Under the pieces are notes generated by a model. It saw only the letters and a list, made by a program, of their open reading frames with translations, did not search any database and was not told the origin of the DNA. From the NCBI GenBank assembly GCA_035771165.1, contig JAWNZC010000349.1:682001-746000 (forward strand): a stretch of 64,000 nucleotides of DNA, read 5' to 3'. This document shows, piece after piece, positions 32,901-42,579 of this stretch. Each line of letters begins with the position of its first letter. The stretch's first letter is position 1. This DNA comes from Paragorgia papillata (Eukaryota > Cnidaria > Anthozoa > Scleralcyonacea > Coralliidae). The position numbers and the translations under genes were made by a program.

Positions 32901-35272
32901 CGTCAGACTTCAAAGTGTTAATTAAAATGATAATCGAACTGCCTGTAAATATGGCAAAACCACAATACGATAAAATGCCCGTCTATTCTTAGTCATTTTA
33001 AAAGAAAATATCAAGGTTTGCTAGTTAAAATATGCATGGCAAATTCCGAGCAAAACAAAGCACTATTTTGTGACGCCAGTTTCTTCAAAACAACACAGGA
33101 AACATCAAAACAAAGATCAACAACGTTTACCTCGAACACTCGATTGTGGCTTAGGCAGGTTTATAAGGCGATAAAACATTTGAAACGTCAACATATAGTC
33201 GTCTGAATGTGAGAACATGAAGAATTTGAAGAAAAGTTCACTTAAAAACCTCAGTAAAACAAGCATACTCACGCCATTCGTGACATCACAATTTGCAACT
33301 TGGTTTCAACCATTTTGGAAACTGAGTGAATGCGATTTACCGGGCCAATCCAAAGGCTCAAAACACCCCACTTTAGTTTCCTATCCAGTCCATTTTACAA
33401 TCCATGTTAATACCAAAAACTTTTGAAAATAAAGTTTGTAAACAAAGGTGATGAATATCCCCTTAAACCTTTTTAAAGCTTGTTTAACCGCAGGAAAATT
33501 ACTGACACTGAACACGTAGGATGCGCAGATAGTTAATAGTTATGTTTGAAAACCAGTGTTAGACTTTCTGCGGGTATTAATCATCTCTCTTAACATACAG
33601 TGGAACCCCGCCATACGACCACCCCGTTAATACGACCACCTCGTTATTACGACCACATTTTTTTGGCCCGACGGTGGTCGTATTAACGACGTTCCACTGT
33701 AATATACTTCAAAGGTTCTGAGGTAATTGTCAACCGCTGCTTAGCGATTGTGGGCGGGGCGGCAAGTGTTTTTAGGCCTGGCGGAACCACTGATCTCAAT
33801 AAAACTGGATGGGGCATGAGGCCGGATTTAGCGTGCCAGTTGTATGATGACGTGACCACTACCTAAGATGGCCGCCACTAAAGTTCATAAGATTTCGTAG
33901 ATTGAAAACAGACAAAAAGAGTTATTTTAAGAAAATTTAAACGAATGTAAGGACACAAGAAGTACTTAATAAGGTTTAAGACGCTAATTTCTTGCATTTG
34001 TTTCTGTTACTGAGCTGTAAAACCTTTAAATTTCGTTGTTTTTCTTCAGTGCCGACAACGAAGAAACTTCACGATAATATAAACTGAAAAACAGACTATA
34101 AAATCTACGAAGAATTAAATTCCAAGTCTTAAATTGTACCTTTTATAATAATCTTAATTCCTTAACAATATCTCGTGTTGTGTACTTGCCATCTTTTGAC
34201 TGTATTTGTTGTTAAACAGTGAAAAATAAACGAACCGGCATCTGTTGTTTGCTTTACGGCTTTTCCGACTCCCCCGGCACAGAGTACTTAATATTCCTCC
34301 CCCTGGATAATCTGACCGTGCTGACGTCAAGATTGCTTATGCCAGTCAACTTTAGGTTTGGGAACAAGTTCTAAGGCCGCAATGCGTCATATGTTCCACT
34401 ACGTAAGATGGCGGCGACTAGCCTGGTACCCTGGCCCAATTTCAAAAGAAATATGGGCCAGGTAACCACTAATCTCAAAATCCACTTATGACGATTGCAA
34501 TTTCACTCATAGCCAATAAAAACGCGCGAACTTTCAACCAATAGGAAAGCAGAAGTCTTTAGTGGTTACCTGGCCCATATTCTTTGATTGGGCCAGGGTA
34601 CCAGGCTAGGCGGCGACTGGCACGAAATGTTTTGCTGGCCATAGGGAATGGCCTATCCAGTTTTATTGAGATCAGTGGGCGGAACTAACAGAAATCCGAG
34701 TTCCGGCCGGTACGATGTTCCGGTGCACGCTATAGTTAAAACTTTCCTTTGTTTGTTCAATATATGTATAGGTCCTGATGATCATCCGTTTTTGAGAGCA
34801 CACTCTGGCATGGCGCAATTGTGTTTGGAGGATAAAAATATTCAGAAACCAGGAATGTCAAAAGAAGAAGCAGATATGGCGTATTTTGAAAAGCGCTATC
34901 AAGAAAGGGTAGGAATAATCCCAATCTCGTTCCCAGAGCCTTCACCGGCACGCAAAGGCTCTGGGATAATCCATCGCCGTGAAGTGTTTTGATTGGCTAG
35001 CTAAAGGCGGCGGCCTTTCAAGCGGATTCCCCAGAATTGAAGCTTCTTGCCATTTCGGTCCCTCTCCTCCTTTGAAAATCCTGGCTACGTTTTTGCACAA
35101 AATTAGTTTGCAAGAGAACGTGCGCCATTTATTTCTTTTACGCGGTAATTACATGAAAATTCTATTGTGATTCTCGTGACTTTTCGTTTTCTAGATAAAA
35201 GCTGAAAAATCTCAAGCTAAGGCGAGAACACAAAAGAATCCAAAACCGGCACTCCAATCAAGGAAGCGTTAA
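22052..35272 (+). CDS. FAM221A: FAM221A homologue, complete six-exon gene
   Basis: Exons 22052-22128, 24206-24379, 25389-25647, 27241-27415, 34772-34908 and 35195-35272 join with every phase agreeing into 299 codons plus stop, almost the length of vertebrate FAM221A. The function of the family is not established. Seen: N-terminal [42 protein letters not shown]; a cysteine-rich core (ten cysteines in the third exon, including [26 protein letters not shown] and [10 protein letters not shown]) that looks metal-binding; then [15 protein letters not shown] and [20 protein letters not shown]; and a lysine-rich tail. The start is supported by MAQDR and by lack of upstream coding sequence. Introns hold a MITE at 23036, an RTE LINE at 27915-30860, several foldback elements and a Mutator-like MITE at 34419. 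Confidence 0.96.
22539..22653. repeat. Inverted pair CCCAGGGTGCATTCC
   Basis: CCCAGGGTGCATTCC and GGAATGCACCCTGGG flank about 85 bp in FAM221A intron 1. A tandem 26-bp duplication (GCTACTGGTCTTCTTTTGTG form) follows at 22757-22810. Confidence 0.6.
23036..23282. mobile_element. MITE with GGGGCCGGTTGTAC ends
   Basis: GGGGCCGGTTGTACAAAGCC and GGCCTTCGTACAACCGGCCC, with a second inner pair around GGATAGCACTAT...CTGGATAGCG. About 247 bp, in FAM221A intron 1. No clear target duplication. Confidence 0.85.
23930..23985. repeat. (TA)n microsatellite
   Basis: Interrupted TA units in FAM221A intron 1. Confidence 0.9.
24206..24379 (+). CDS. FAM221A: FAM221A exon 2
   Basis: Acceptor TTGTAAAAG|AATTG, donor CACAG|GTAACC. 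Encodes [35 protein letters not shown] and TLCFCKH. Confidence 0.96.
24405..24650. repeat. Diverged tandem duplication with CCCATTCCTGC and GATTTTACTCATCA
   Basis: Two ~130-bp copies begin CCCATTCCTGCCTGAGCTGG and CCCATTCCTGCATGAACTGG; each carries a relative of the dispersed TAACGCCAGACGATTTTACT motif. In FAM221A intron 2. Confidence 0.7.
25098..25230. repeat. Foldback with ATTGAATGGTTTGACCGATA arms
   Basis: Pairs with TATCGGCCAAATCATTCGAT; the loop contains a tandem CGAGCATTTTACTCGTTTCTC duplication. Confidence 0.6.
25389..25647 (+). CDS. FAM221A: FAM221A exon 3, cysteine-rich core
   Basis: Acceptor GTATTTAAG|ATAC, donor CACAAG|GTAACC. Ten cysteines with HFAEDH and THAH histidines suggest bound metal. 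[12 protein letters not shown] is highly conserved in the family. Confidence 0.97.
26808..27021. mobile_element. Foldback element in FAM221A intron 3
   Basis: CATATCGCTCCTGTGCGCAT pairs with ATGCACAGGAGTGATATG, continuing through GTACTCTTA. A fragment of the arm (TGTGTACTCTTATAAATGCA) recurs at 27146. Confidence 0.65.
27241..27415 (+). CDS. FAM221A: FAM221A exon 4
   Basis: Acceptor CATTTACAG|ACGAT, donor CCTATAG|GTAAAC. Encodes [17 protein letters not shown] and [16 protein letters not shown]. Confidence 0.95.
27915..28250 (-). mobile_element. RTE-type LINE, 5' part (endonuclease N-half) in inverted orientation
   Basis: On the minus strand the sequence encodes [20 protein letters not shown], then [14 protein letters not shown] and [20 protein letters not shown], the N-terminal half of an exo-endo-phosphatase LINE endonuclease, with one frameshift. 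It ends at EIEEF, precisely where the plus-strand segment at 28262 resumes with EELSQAVKV. The two parts are one protein domain, so this is a 5' inversion of a single insertion. Confidence 0.88.
28262..30860 (+). mobile_element. RTE-type LINE, endonuclease C-half and reverse transcriptase, pseudogene
   Basis: In order: [12 protein letters not shown] (endonuclease), [11 protein letters not shown] and DSDHNPV, a linker, [16 protein letters not shown] (RT start), [23 protein letters not shown] (motif A), [11 protein letters not shown] (motif B), FRYANDTAL (motif C), [33 protein letters not shown] and [12 protein letters not shown]. Motif C reads Y-A-N-D where active enzymes have Y-A-D-D, several stops split the frame, and a 75-bp palindrome has replaced part of RT. 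The 3' end runs into GATGATGATGATG (about 30845), the usual tail. Sits in FAM221A intron 4. Confidence 0.93.
29566..29720. repeat. 75-bp perfect palindrome inside the LINE RT
   Basis: Arms 29566-29640 and 29646-29720 are exact complements around ATAAC. The right arm is the normal RT text ([12 protein letters not shown]); the left arm is an inverted duplicate that replaced the preceding RT residues. Before it (29488-29520) lies a foreign piece, CCCACGTTCCCCTTACCCAG, also found in the element at 54766-54973. Confidence 0.95.
30898..31209. other. No gene recognised, FAM221A intron 4
   Basis: Unique-looking intronic DNA after the LINE tail. No repeat or frame of note. Confidence 0.4.
31210..31748. 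mobile_element. Foldback element with TTAAAGTGCCACTAA ends
   Basis: TTAAAGTGCCACTAACCCAA and its near complement at 31718-31748, with a further inner pair (ATGACGTAATACCAGGAATT / AATTCCTGGTATTACGTCA). TTAA on both ends allows a TTAA or TA target duplication. Confidence 0.8.
32478..32786. mobile_element. Foldback with CAGAATAGAAATACAACCAG arms and GGCGTAGGAT tandem units
   Basis: The outer arms pair at 32480-32505 and 32755-32785. Inside, TCCTGGCAAGTTCCCCCGGC and its exact complement pair at 32611-32680, bordered by repeated ATCCTACGCC / GGCGTAGGAT decamers. Confidence 0.8.
32843..32885. repeat. Dispersed GAGTAAAATCGTCTGGCGTTA motif
   Basis: Same motif (other strand: TAACGCCAGACGATTTTACT) as the tandem array at 63290-63420 and single copies near 42675, 24465, 24585 and 51245. 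Confidence 0.65.
33596..33701. mobile_element. Small MITE with TACAGTGGAAC ends
   Basis: TACAGTGGAACCCCGCCATA ... TCGTATTAACGACGTTCCAC then TGTA. Three CGACCACC-type units in the left half. TA plus CAGT ends. Confidence 0.85.
34419..34608. mobile_element. Mutator-like MITE with TAGCCTGGTACCCTGGCCCA ends, 9-bp duplication
   Basis: Arms of about 53 bp. Directly flanking GGCGGCGAC at 34410-34418 and 34609-34617 is an exact 9-bp target duplication. A second copy with its own 9-bp duplication is at 61008-61205. In FAM221A intron 4. Confidence 0.92.
34772..34908 (+). CDS. FAM221A: FAM221A exon 5
   Basis: Acceptor TATGTATAG|GTCC, donor GAAAGG|GTAGGA. Encodes [18 protein letters not shown] fragment of a dispersed repeat begins about 12 bp after the donor. 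Confidence 0.94.
34921..35050. repeat. Truncated copy of the CAATCTCGTTCCCAGAGCC element
   Basis: CCAATCTCGTTCCCAGAGCC and CTTTGCGTGCC/GGCTCTGGGATAATCC match the elements at 54766-54973 and 60858-61262; GATTGGCTAGCTAAAGGC also recurs, inverted, at 60957-60975. Confidence 0.7.
35195..35272 (+). CDS. FAM221A: FAM221A exon 6, terminal
   Basis: Acceptor TTTTCTAG|ATAAAAG, encodes [20 protein letters not shown] then QSRKR and TAA. Very basic tail. ATTAAA follows within about 50 bp and may serve as poly(A) signal. Confidence 0.88.
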   Translation: MKAEKSQAKARTQKNPKPALQSRKR

Positions 35273-35587
35273 TCAATGTTTCTCAGGCACAATTTTTAAT
35301 CACTGTAATTTTTAGGTATTAAATTTTATTATTCGATGATGATACGAAATCAATATTATTAAAGGTGCATTACACTCCATTCTGCGCATGTACGAAACTA
35401 ATGTTTACATCTATATTACGAAAAAAATACTGATACCTCATTCAAAATTGTAAGCTTTTCTTGCGTCTTCTTCATTACTTGTACTCGAAACAAAACATTT
35501 TTAAAAGGAACAGAAGAAATCCAAAGAGATATCCTCGCCGAAACGATAATTACGAATGTGGGTATGCTACAAAAATGTTAAACCGTC

Positions 35588-36005
35588 AGGCCCTGTTTAG
35601 ACGTCGCTCTTGTGTCGAGTGGTGGCACAGTGGTTAGTGCACGTGCCTTTCACCTCTGCGAGCCGGGTTCGAATCCTGCACGGTGCAGTTATTTGATTAA
35701 AAAAATTCACCTTGGCCGCATGTGAGAAGAGTGCTTCCAGTTTGACTCCCCCAGTCCTTTATCCTTTAAATTAAATTAATTGACCAGTCCTATAACATAT
35801 GTGGCGAGTTCTATTACTGGCACCATTTTGATTTAATTGTCTGGATGTACTAGTTCATACAAAGTAAATAACTAATCAATCACATAAACCAAATCCATCA
35901 TAGATCTGACGAATAAAGACTTGCCACACTTGTGACGTATTTTAGTCGAATCTTTTATAGTTGGATTTGACTCGACGCAAGAGCGACGTCTAAGCTACGC
36001 CTCAT
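35588..36005. mobile_element. Foldback MITE with TTAGACGTCGCTCTTG ends, host of a SINE
   Basis: TTTAGACGTCGCTCTTGTGT pairs with ACGCAAGAGCGACGTCTAAG near 35976-35996. The SINE at 35617 lies between the arms. Confidence 0.75.
35617..35860 (+). mobile_element. tRNA-derived SINE
   Basis: A pol III internal promoter is visible: box A TGGCACAGTGG (35623-35633) and an exact box B GGTTCGAATCC (35666-35676), 32 bases apart. A non-tRNA body follows (TTGGCCGCATGTGAGAAGAG) and a weak A-rich end. The 5' tRNA-like part lacks a convincing acceptor stem, so it is a SINE rather than a tRNA gene. The 3' limit is approximate. Confidence 0.75.
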
Positions 36006-36050
36006 ATTTTCAGTAATCAATGCAAAATTTCTCGTGTTCAAACAACTTTC

Positions 36051-36077
36051 TTTTTTTTTTGGGGGGGGGGGGGGGGG
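36051..36077 (+). repeat. T10-G17 homopolymer pair
   Basis: Ten T directly followed by seventeen G, a possible G-quadruplex or an assembly artefact. Confidence 0.85.
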
Positions 36078-36461
36078 CACTCATAATCTTCATTTTAGCA
36101 CTTTTGTGTAGCTCATGTAGTCAACAAACTTATGCACATTTGGGAGCTGAGAAACATGAAAAAGACAAAAAAAATCAATTATTATGAATGTAGATATCTG
36201 ATTAGTAGAAATCAGTTTTGAGCACATGTTACGCCACATAGAACATTTAAAAATTATTTATGAGTTTAATGCAATGTATATTTCATATTGCTTTATAATT
36301 GTAAACAAGTTTGTATATAAGTATAATATTATTTAATGTTAATTAACGATGTGTAAATATTTAATTTATTTTGTTCTACTTCACGCAACTGAAACAGAAC
36401 TTGGGTAGGATATGTATAGCGTGTGCTGTTAGCAGCGCCCTCTGGTCCGACTGTGTTAGTG

Positions 36462-36782
36462 TAGGGACTTTAAGATGCTAGTACGACGACGGTGGTTAAA
36501 AAGCAAGACAAGTTTTACAATTTAAAGAAGTCACGGTTAACTGAAAACGCCCCAGTATTGCTAAAATGGTTGTAGTGTCCGTATTGAAGTCAATCTCAAG
36601 CAACAGTTCTCATCTTTTGGCCGTTGACGTCGTCCTGAAGACGTGAAAATGCTCTAAGTGGCGTTGTAAACACCGAGGACGGTGTTGAGATTACTCTTTG
36701 GAGTAAAAATTATTCATTTTCTGTGTTTTGCAAAAATAATTCTTTTGTTTAGAGGACGTCGTCGTAGATCTTAAAGTCCCTA
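36462..36782. mobile_element. MITE with TAGGGACTTTAAGAT ends
   Basis: TAGGGACTTTAAGATGCTAG and GATCTTAAAGTCCCTA; CGACGACG words follow on both inner sides. Confidence 0.8.
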
Positions 36783-37072
36783 TTGGGACTCACGTGCGTA
36801 GATTTGTTGGTTCTATCCTGTGCTGCGAAGATTTGGATTATAGACTGTAAATACTTACAATAATTTTTCATGTTCAAAATGCTCAAATTGGAAGCTGCAA
36901 AAGCTAGACCTAGACCAAAAGCTAGGACCAACTATGGAACAGTTGCATGTCAATTTTCTTCCTCAAAAATATGACAATCAGTTGATTTTAATATAAAACA
37001 ATCCAAATCGTCTTATGTCTTTAAAAAAACACTATAAGCAAACGTTACTCTTGTCTCAAATGTAACAGTTTA

Positions 37073-37758
37073 AAGTGGTTCTCTGATGAAAATATTGTTA
37101 GCAAAGTTTTTGCATAATCCTAAAGATGTTATGGTAGTTAGTAATCATGCAAAGTTTCATTTCAAAATTCGTTGGAGAAAAGGTGATATTTTACGTGTGA
37201 AGTTTGTATTTTAGAGCGCCGCCATTAAAGTGGCCGAGCTTGAGAAGAATGAATCGAGGAAGCTTATGACGTCATAGGGTCAATAAGAACAATGCCCCTT
37301 TTGTTGACAACAACAATGATCTTTTGTTTTTGTTGAGTCTTTGACAATTCATTCTTCTCAAACACGGCCAATTTAATGGCGGCGCTCCAAAATACAAACT
37401 TCGCACGTAAAATACAACTTTGTTTTTGAGTATTTCGAAATAAAACTTAGCATGATTACCATGCACTGACATAATATCTTTATTATCGAAACCACTAGAG
37501 TGGTAAATTGTCGGATCGAAAAGAACGTTGGAGATCCATTTGAATGTACCACGTGATGCGAAATGAATGCACCTCGTGATCAACATTTTTAATGTTATCC
37601 AATGAATGCTCACAGATTTGTCACGTGATGATTAATTTCGCATCACGTGGTACATTCATCCAAATTGATTTCCGATCCGCCAATTTACCACTCTAGTGAT
37701 TTCAATAATAAGATGATGCAGAAACATTACCAACAATATTTTCATCAGAGAACCACTT
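37073..37758. mobile_element. Foldback element, copy 2 of the AAGTGGTTCTCTGATGAAA family
   Basis: Outer arms AAGTGGTTCTCTGATGAAAA and TTTTCATCAGAGAACCACTT, flanked by TA (or TTAA). Internally collinear with 5458-6091, including the GAGCGCCGCCATTAAA and GACGTCATAG words. Interrupted at 37483-37708. Confidence 0.88.
37483..37708. mobile_element. MITE nested in the foldback at 37073
   Basis: TTATCGAAACCACTAGAGTG and CACTCTAGTGATTTCAATAA, flanked by TA at 37481-37482 and 37709-37710. Copy 1 of the host (6045-6052) lacks it. Inner CACGTGGTACATTC pair resembles the element at 11272. Confidence 0.88.
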
Positions 37759-38907
37759 TAAGTAATAGCTGTGAACTCGTTCTTACATTGTCTCTGTTCA
37801 TATAACTTTATTATTATTATCATCATTATCGTATATAGGCCAGAGCGTATAGGCAGTGGACAACTCGAAAGCATGTTCGCTACTTTGTCCACTACGCATG
37901 CATAATTATAAGATTACTTTGTTTTTTATTATAACCAACATTTAGTTATAATTATATTAATAACTTTATTGTATAATCTTTTATATTTAAATGTGCAAAT
38001 AAATTAATCTGAATCTGCAAATGCTTTTGTTAGTGCAAAAAAGGTATTTACTTGCATTCCGTAAATTTTCACAAATTAAACAAACACTTTACAAGCGACT
38101 AACCTTTATTTAACTATGGATTATCGTACATACATCCCCATACTTGAATTATCAGCAGCTGAATACATAAAGCGGGCTAGTAAAATTAACTAAAAGTTAA
38201 ATCTGAAGTGACAGAAAACCTCTTGCAGCCGTTACTCTGCGTGTGTGCACAAGAGTGACATGCTGACCACTCAACTCAAGTTGTAAACCTAATGATATAG
38301 GTATCATCAATGAATTACTTTAACGAACCAAATTATTATTATTTATTATGACGAAGTGCACTTGAAAATCTTGAATTGCTTTAGTAAATAAACTAAAAAA
38401 GAATAAGAGTAAACATATATGATTTATATTATGGAATAAAAACACGCATGCATTATGCATACTATACATATACCCAGGGGGAAAGACCAGATCACCAGAA
38501 ATTATATATATATAGGATCAGAACCTTTTAAACAACACACATGTTATGTTATTGACATGGCAAGAGCCCACATGCAGACCAGCCCATTGGCCATCATCGA
38601 TTTCTGGTGATGTATCATGTGGGCTCTACTTGAATGAATCTCCTTTCAATATACTGCCTATACACGGAGTTTGTGAGCGGTGTAATGCGATGCTTGGGGC
38701 GGAAAGCGCCTCAGAGTGATCACTGATCGTTTTGGAAAATTTAAAAATCACCATGTTTAGCCTCCTACTAAATTAATAATGAACGCTTCCTAACAACATG
38801 CAAGCCCCGCATGCAGCCCCCCGTGACGTAGGTAAATGGCAAACACGTCGGCTAGGCCAACTTGACCTGAAATAACAATTAGTTTGCATTTTATTAATAT
38901 ATCATTT
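37759..38907. other. No gene recognised
   Basis: AT-rich. A short inverted pair AGAGCCCACATG/CATGTGGGCTCT encloses 38566-38620. Nothing else notable. Confidence 0.4.
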
Positions 38908-39012
38908 AACAATTATTCGCCGAAGGCGAGGTGAATATCGGTGAATAATAACCGAGACGAAGTCGACGTTATTATTCATCGATATTCACTGAGCCTGAGG
39001 CGAATAATTGTT
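38908..39012. mobile_element. Palindromic AACAATTATTCGCCGAAGGC repeat
   Basis: AACAATTATTCGCCGAAGGC pairs with GCCTGAGGCGAATAATTGTT across almost the full 105 bp. A related element with AACAATTATTG ends is at 57740-57892. Confidence 0.8.
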
Positions 39013-39898
39013 TCAGTATAAATACACATTTTTGTACTTTTAGGAACAGCATTTTCTTTAAAATTGTTAATTTCCTCGTCTGTCACATTGCCAAATTGGC
39101 TGGCGGCCATTTTGAATAAACGCTAGGAATTAATCCGAAGTAGTTTGACCAATCAGCGCGCGCAATTTTCTATAATCATCTGTGTATTTATACTAATACT
39201 TATCAGTGCTACAGAACGTAAAAGCGTTCAACAATTAATAGACCTAAGAGTATTTACGTCACAGAATTACATGGTCACCTCGAAATCGTTTGTTTCAAGA
39301 GGGACAATTAATGTCGTATTTCCCTCATCAATACTGGATGAGGGAATTTAGTCCTAAACGTCCCTCGTCCAAACAGGCCCGCACAGAGACTAAGGTGGGC
39401 CCGGGGCAAATATTATTAAAAGCAAAATAATATTGGGGCCCCCATGCAAAAAGTCCACATGCCATTTAATATAAAGAAAACCTTTAAGGACAAAATAAAT
39501 AATCTACTACTGCAAAGAAATTATCTAATTAATTTGAAATCGGGGGCCCCTCTCGAGCAGGGGGCCCATGGTAAAGTGACCCAGTTGCCCCCCGCCCTCC
39601 TAGGCGGGTCTGCATCCAAGTATTCATGATGGACAATTAGACTAAACGTCCCTCATTACTATTGAGGAAATCGTCCCTAATAATAATCATCGGGGCGGCG
39701 ATGCTAGCAGATTGGTACACTGCTAAATAAGGGTGATGTGAACACTGTTAGTCAAGGGAGTTTGCAAAGCTGAATTCATCCTCTATATTTTATCTTAATT
39801 GTTTTAACCTCAAAAATTTATGGATAATAATTTGTCTTTGCGCATGTGTCCATTCTTTTATTTATTTCCTCGGCGACCATGTAAATGATGTAATTGGA

Positions 39899-40038
39899 GC
39901 ATTTGCACGATGACGTACGATGTTGAGTGACTACGTATACAACTACCCGAATGCGTTGCCAGTCTTCTATGAGGAGCAAAGTATTCTGGTAGTTGTAGTC
40001 AGTAGTCACCAAACACAATATTGTCATCGTGCAAATGC
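39899..40038. mobile_element. Foldback MITE with GCATTTGCACGATGAC ends
   Basis: GCATTTGCACGATGAC and GTCATCGTGCAAATGC; interior ATTCTGGTAGTTGTA recurs in the copy at 42192-42579. Confidence 0.8.
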
Positions 40039-40565
40039 ATGGTATATTATACAAAGCAAATGCATGACATTTTGGATTCCTCAATCCTTGGAAGGGTTTG
40101 TAACTTCTCGTAACTTTCACAAACCCTTCCGAAGCTTTCGGGGACATTTAATCACTAATAATAACCATCAATGCCATGCATTTACTTAGAATAATTTTCT
40201 TTTATGTATTCCCCAGAAATCCTGACTTGAAAAGGAAATTTTCATGATGAGATAAAATCTCAGGAAATTTCAAGCAAATGAGGAATTCTCAAGAACGCTA
40301 AGTAGATCGAGTAAATTAAAAAAAATAAATTAACTTTTTAACATTTTCGGACTTTCTGTGGTTCGCCTGCAGTAGAATTCCTATTTTACTTAGTTACTGT
40401 CCGTGGGAGGGGTAACGATACAAATAGTTTTTCTTGAGCGAACCGATAACAATTTTCAACGTATATATGCAAGTTGTCAAGAGACCTGAAGTGTATATAT
40501 TATTATTTCTGTTTAAGTCTATATTACTATCAGGCTACTTCCCGTGGCTTGAGATACTTATTAAA

Positions 40566-40569
40566 TTAA

Positions 40570-40647
<78 letters not shown>
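40566..40647 (+). repeat. (ATT)n microsatellite
   Basis: About 27 units. Confidence 0.97.
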
Positions 40648-40975
40648 CATTGGCCAACATGGCAATCTTCGCTTTAACGTAAACGTTGAAACATGCACCG
40701 TTTGCGTTGCAAGTTAAATAAATAGTTGCCTTGTGTAACAGCGCCTTAGCTTACCATACTGGTTCCAGTTCACATGTGTATCTTTTTTACTGTAGAGAAA
40801 TGAAGCTTCTGGCATCCTTTTCTCCCATGCACAAGCGTGGCCACCACCAAGGGACATCCACCCTGAGTCTTTTGCACAGCCACCGTAAAAATGGTTGATA
40901 AAAAAAGTTCGGCAACAGCCACCACTACACCAACCAACCATCTACGCTAAAGAAGTTCTTTGCCTTATATATATA

Positions 40976-41217
40976 TTAATATAATATAATATAAAATATA
41001 ATATAATATAATATAATATAATATAATATAATATAATATATAATATAATATAATATAATATAATATAATATAATATAGTATAGTATAATATAATATAATA
41101 TAATATAATATAATATAATATAATTTAATATAAAATATAATATAATATAATATAATATAATATAATATAATATAATATAATATAATATAATATAAATATA
41201 ATATAATATAATATAAT
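40976..41217 (+). repeat. (TATAA)n pentanucleotide array
   Basis: About 240 bp of TATAA with occasional TATAAA or TATAG variants. The tyrosine/isoleucine/leucine frame across it is not a gene. Confidence 0.95.
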
Positions 41218-42191
41218 ACGTTACGCCACTGAGTCATCGTAAAGTATTTGACGACATTAAGGTCTTTAGAAGTTAGAACTTGGTAGTTCATGGTATTTCT
41301 ATACCATGTTTATATAATTATATTAATTGTTCAGTATCATGTGCCATGGCGATGAGGTGAGATTATTATTGATACGGATGTTATAACGATATATATTATT
41401 TTCATATATATATTTTTTATTATTACTCTTCTGGTCTAAAACAAGCTAGGTCTGTGTTTTAGACGTTATTTAGTCCGGAACGAGGTTTCATTTTGTCCAT
41501 TTTGTCTAGTCTGATCATGAAGCAAGATCAGGGTTTCAAAGGTCCAGTGGTAAATTCTTTCCCAAATTCCAGGGGGTGCCTTCCTCATTTGGAGTGAAGA
41601 TTACAAAATTGTCCGCCACTGTCCCACTGATTCATGTCTGAAAAACAAGTTGGAACACAAAAGCTTTCAAATATAGGTAAAACATATGCATGCCATTTCA
41701 TAATAACTGGTAAATAAATTGTAATGTAAAAAATAAAGTAGTGCATGCATGTACTGCGTAAGCAGTATATAGAAATACACCGGCATAGTTAATGTTGAAG
41801 TGCATCTGGAGGACAACTTCAAAGTTCCGACGTTGAACAGAGCAAATAATGAATGAAAATTCTATAGTTTATAAGCATTTGTCCTCCACCAAGGGAATAA
41901 GTGCAAGTGACTATACATTTATAGCTCTTCCATGCATACATTACTTTATTTCATAAAGGCCTTCACTTTAAATATTCTTTTATGCCACATGCATCTTAAA
42001 TCAGCCTTTCTCTCGCCACTCGCCTCGGTGGATGTGTCTGCAATTCAAATGAGTGGTCTGTGTTAAGTGTGTTTCATAACGAAGCCAGAAAGGCTCATTT
42101 ATATGCACCTAAAATAATATTTAAAGTACTCTGGCTAAAGCCTCTTTTTCAGTCATTGCAGAAACTGGCTCGCAGCTACCTGCGAGTACTC
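41218..42191. other. No gene recognised
   Basis: AT-rich sequence without clear repeats or coding character. Confidence 0.4.
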
Positions 42192-42579
42192 TTTGCACGT
42201 TGACGTACGATGGCATTGGTGACTATACGTTTCGGCTAAAAGCTAGAGATGACTCAAAAGGACCTGTCCAGTCCTTTCGCGGCTTTTCCAAAATATGTCG
42301 TGAAATTTGTAGTTTCAAAATTGTCTTCAAGTTTCAGTGAGTCTCAAGATTTTAGCAATTTTTTCGATACCCTAACCACAACGAAAACCCTAACCCTAAT
42401 AAAAAATCTGGCTTACCCCCTAGCTTTCTGGAAAAACATATTTGACGACATATTTTGGAAAAGCCGCGAAATTGGACTGGACGGGTCCTTTTGAGTCATT
42501 CCTTTTAGCCAAAACCCTAGAATACTGGCAAAGCATTCTGGTAGTTGTACCCAACGCCATCCACGTCCTCGTGCAAATG
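42192..42579. mobile_element. Second copy of the TTTGCACG foldback, split by another MITE
   Basis: CTTTGCACGTTGACGTACGA on the left and CCACGTCCTCGTGCAAATGG on the right match 39899-40038. The element 42231-42513 sits inside. Confidence 0.7.
42231..42513. mobile_element. MITE with GACTCAAAAGGACCTGTCCA arms, nested
   Basis: GACTCAAAAGGACCTGTCCA pairs with TGGACGGGTCCTTTTGAGTC, arms over 50 bp including GGCTTTTCCAAAATATGTCG. A partial copy in opposite orientation is at 61957-62170. The interior ACCCTAACCCTAA is not a telomere. Confidence 0.8.

Noticed and set aside
35617..35692. tRNA gene
   Set aside because: Internal promoter boxes are present but no convincing acceptor stem, and a SINE body follows.
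40965..41291. 108-codon minus-strand frame of Y, I and L
   Set aside because: Produced by the (TATAA)n array.
42374..42400. ACCCTAACCCTAA resembling telomere repeats
   Set aside because: Only two units, inside a MITE whose other copy has a diverged version.
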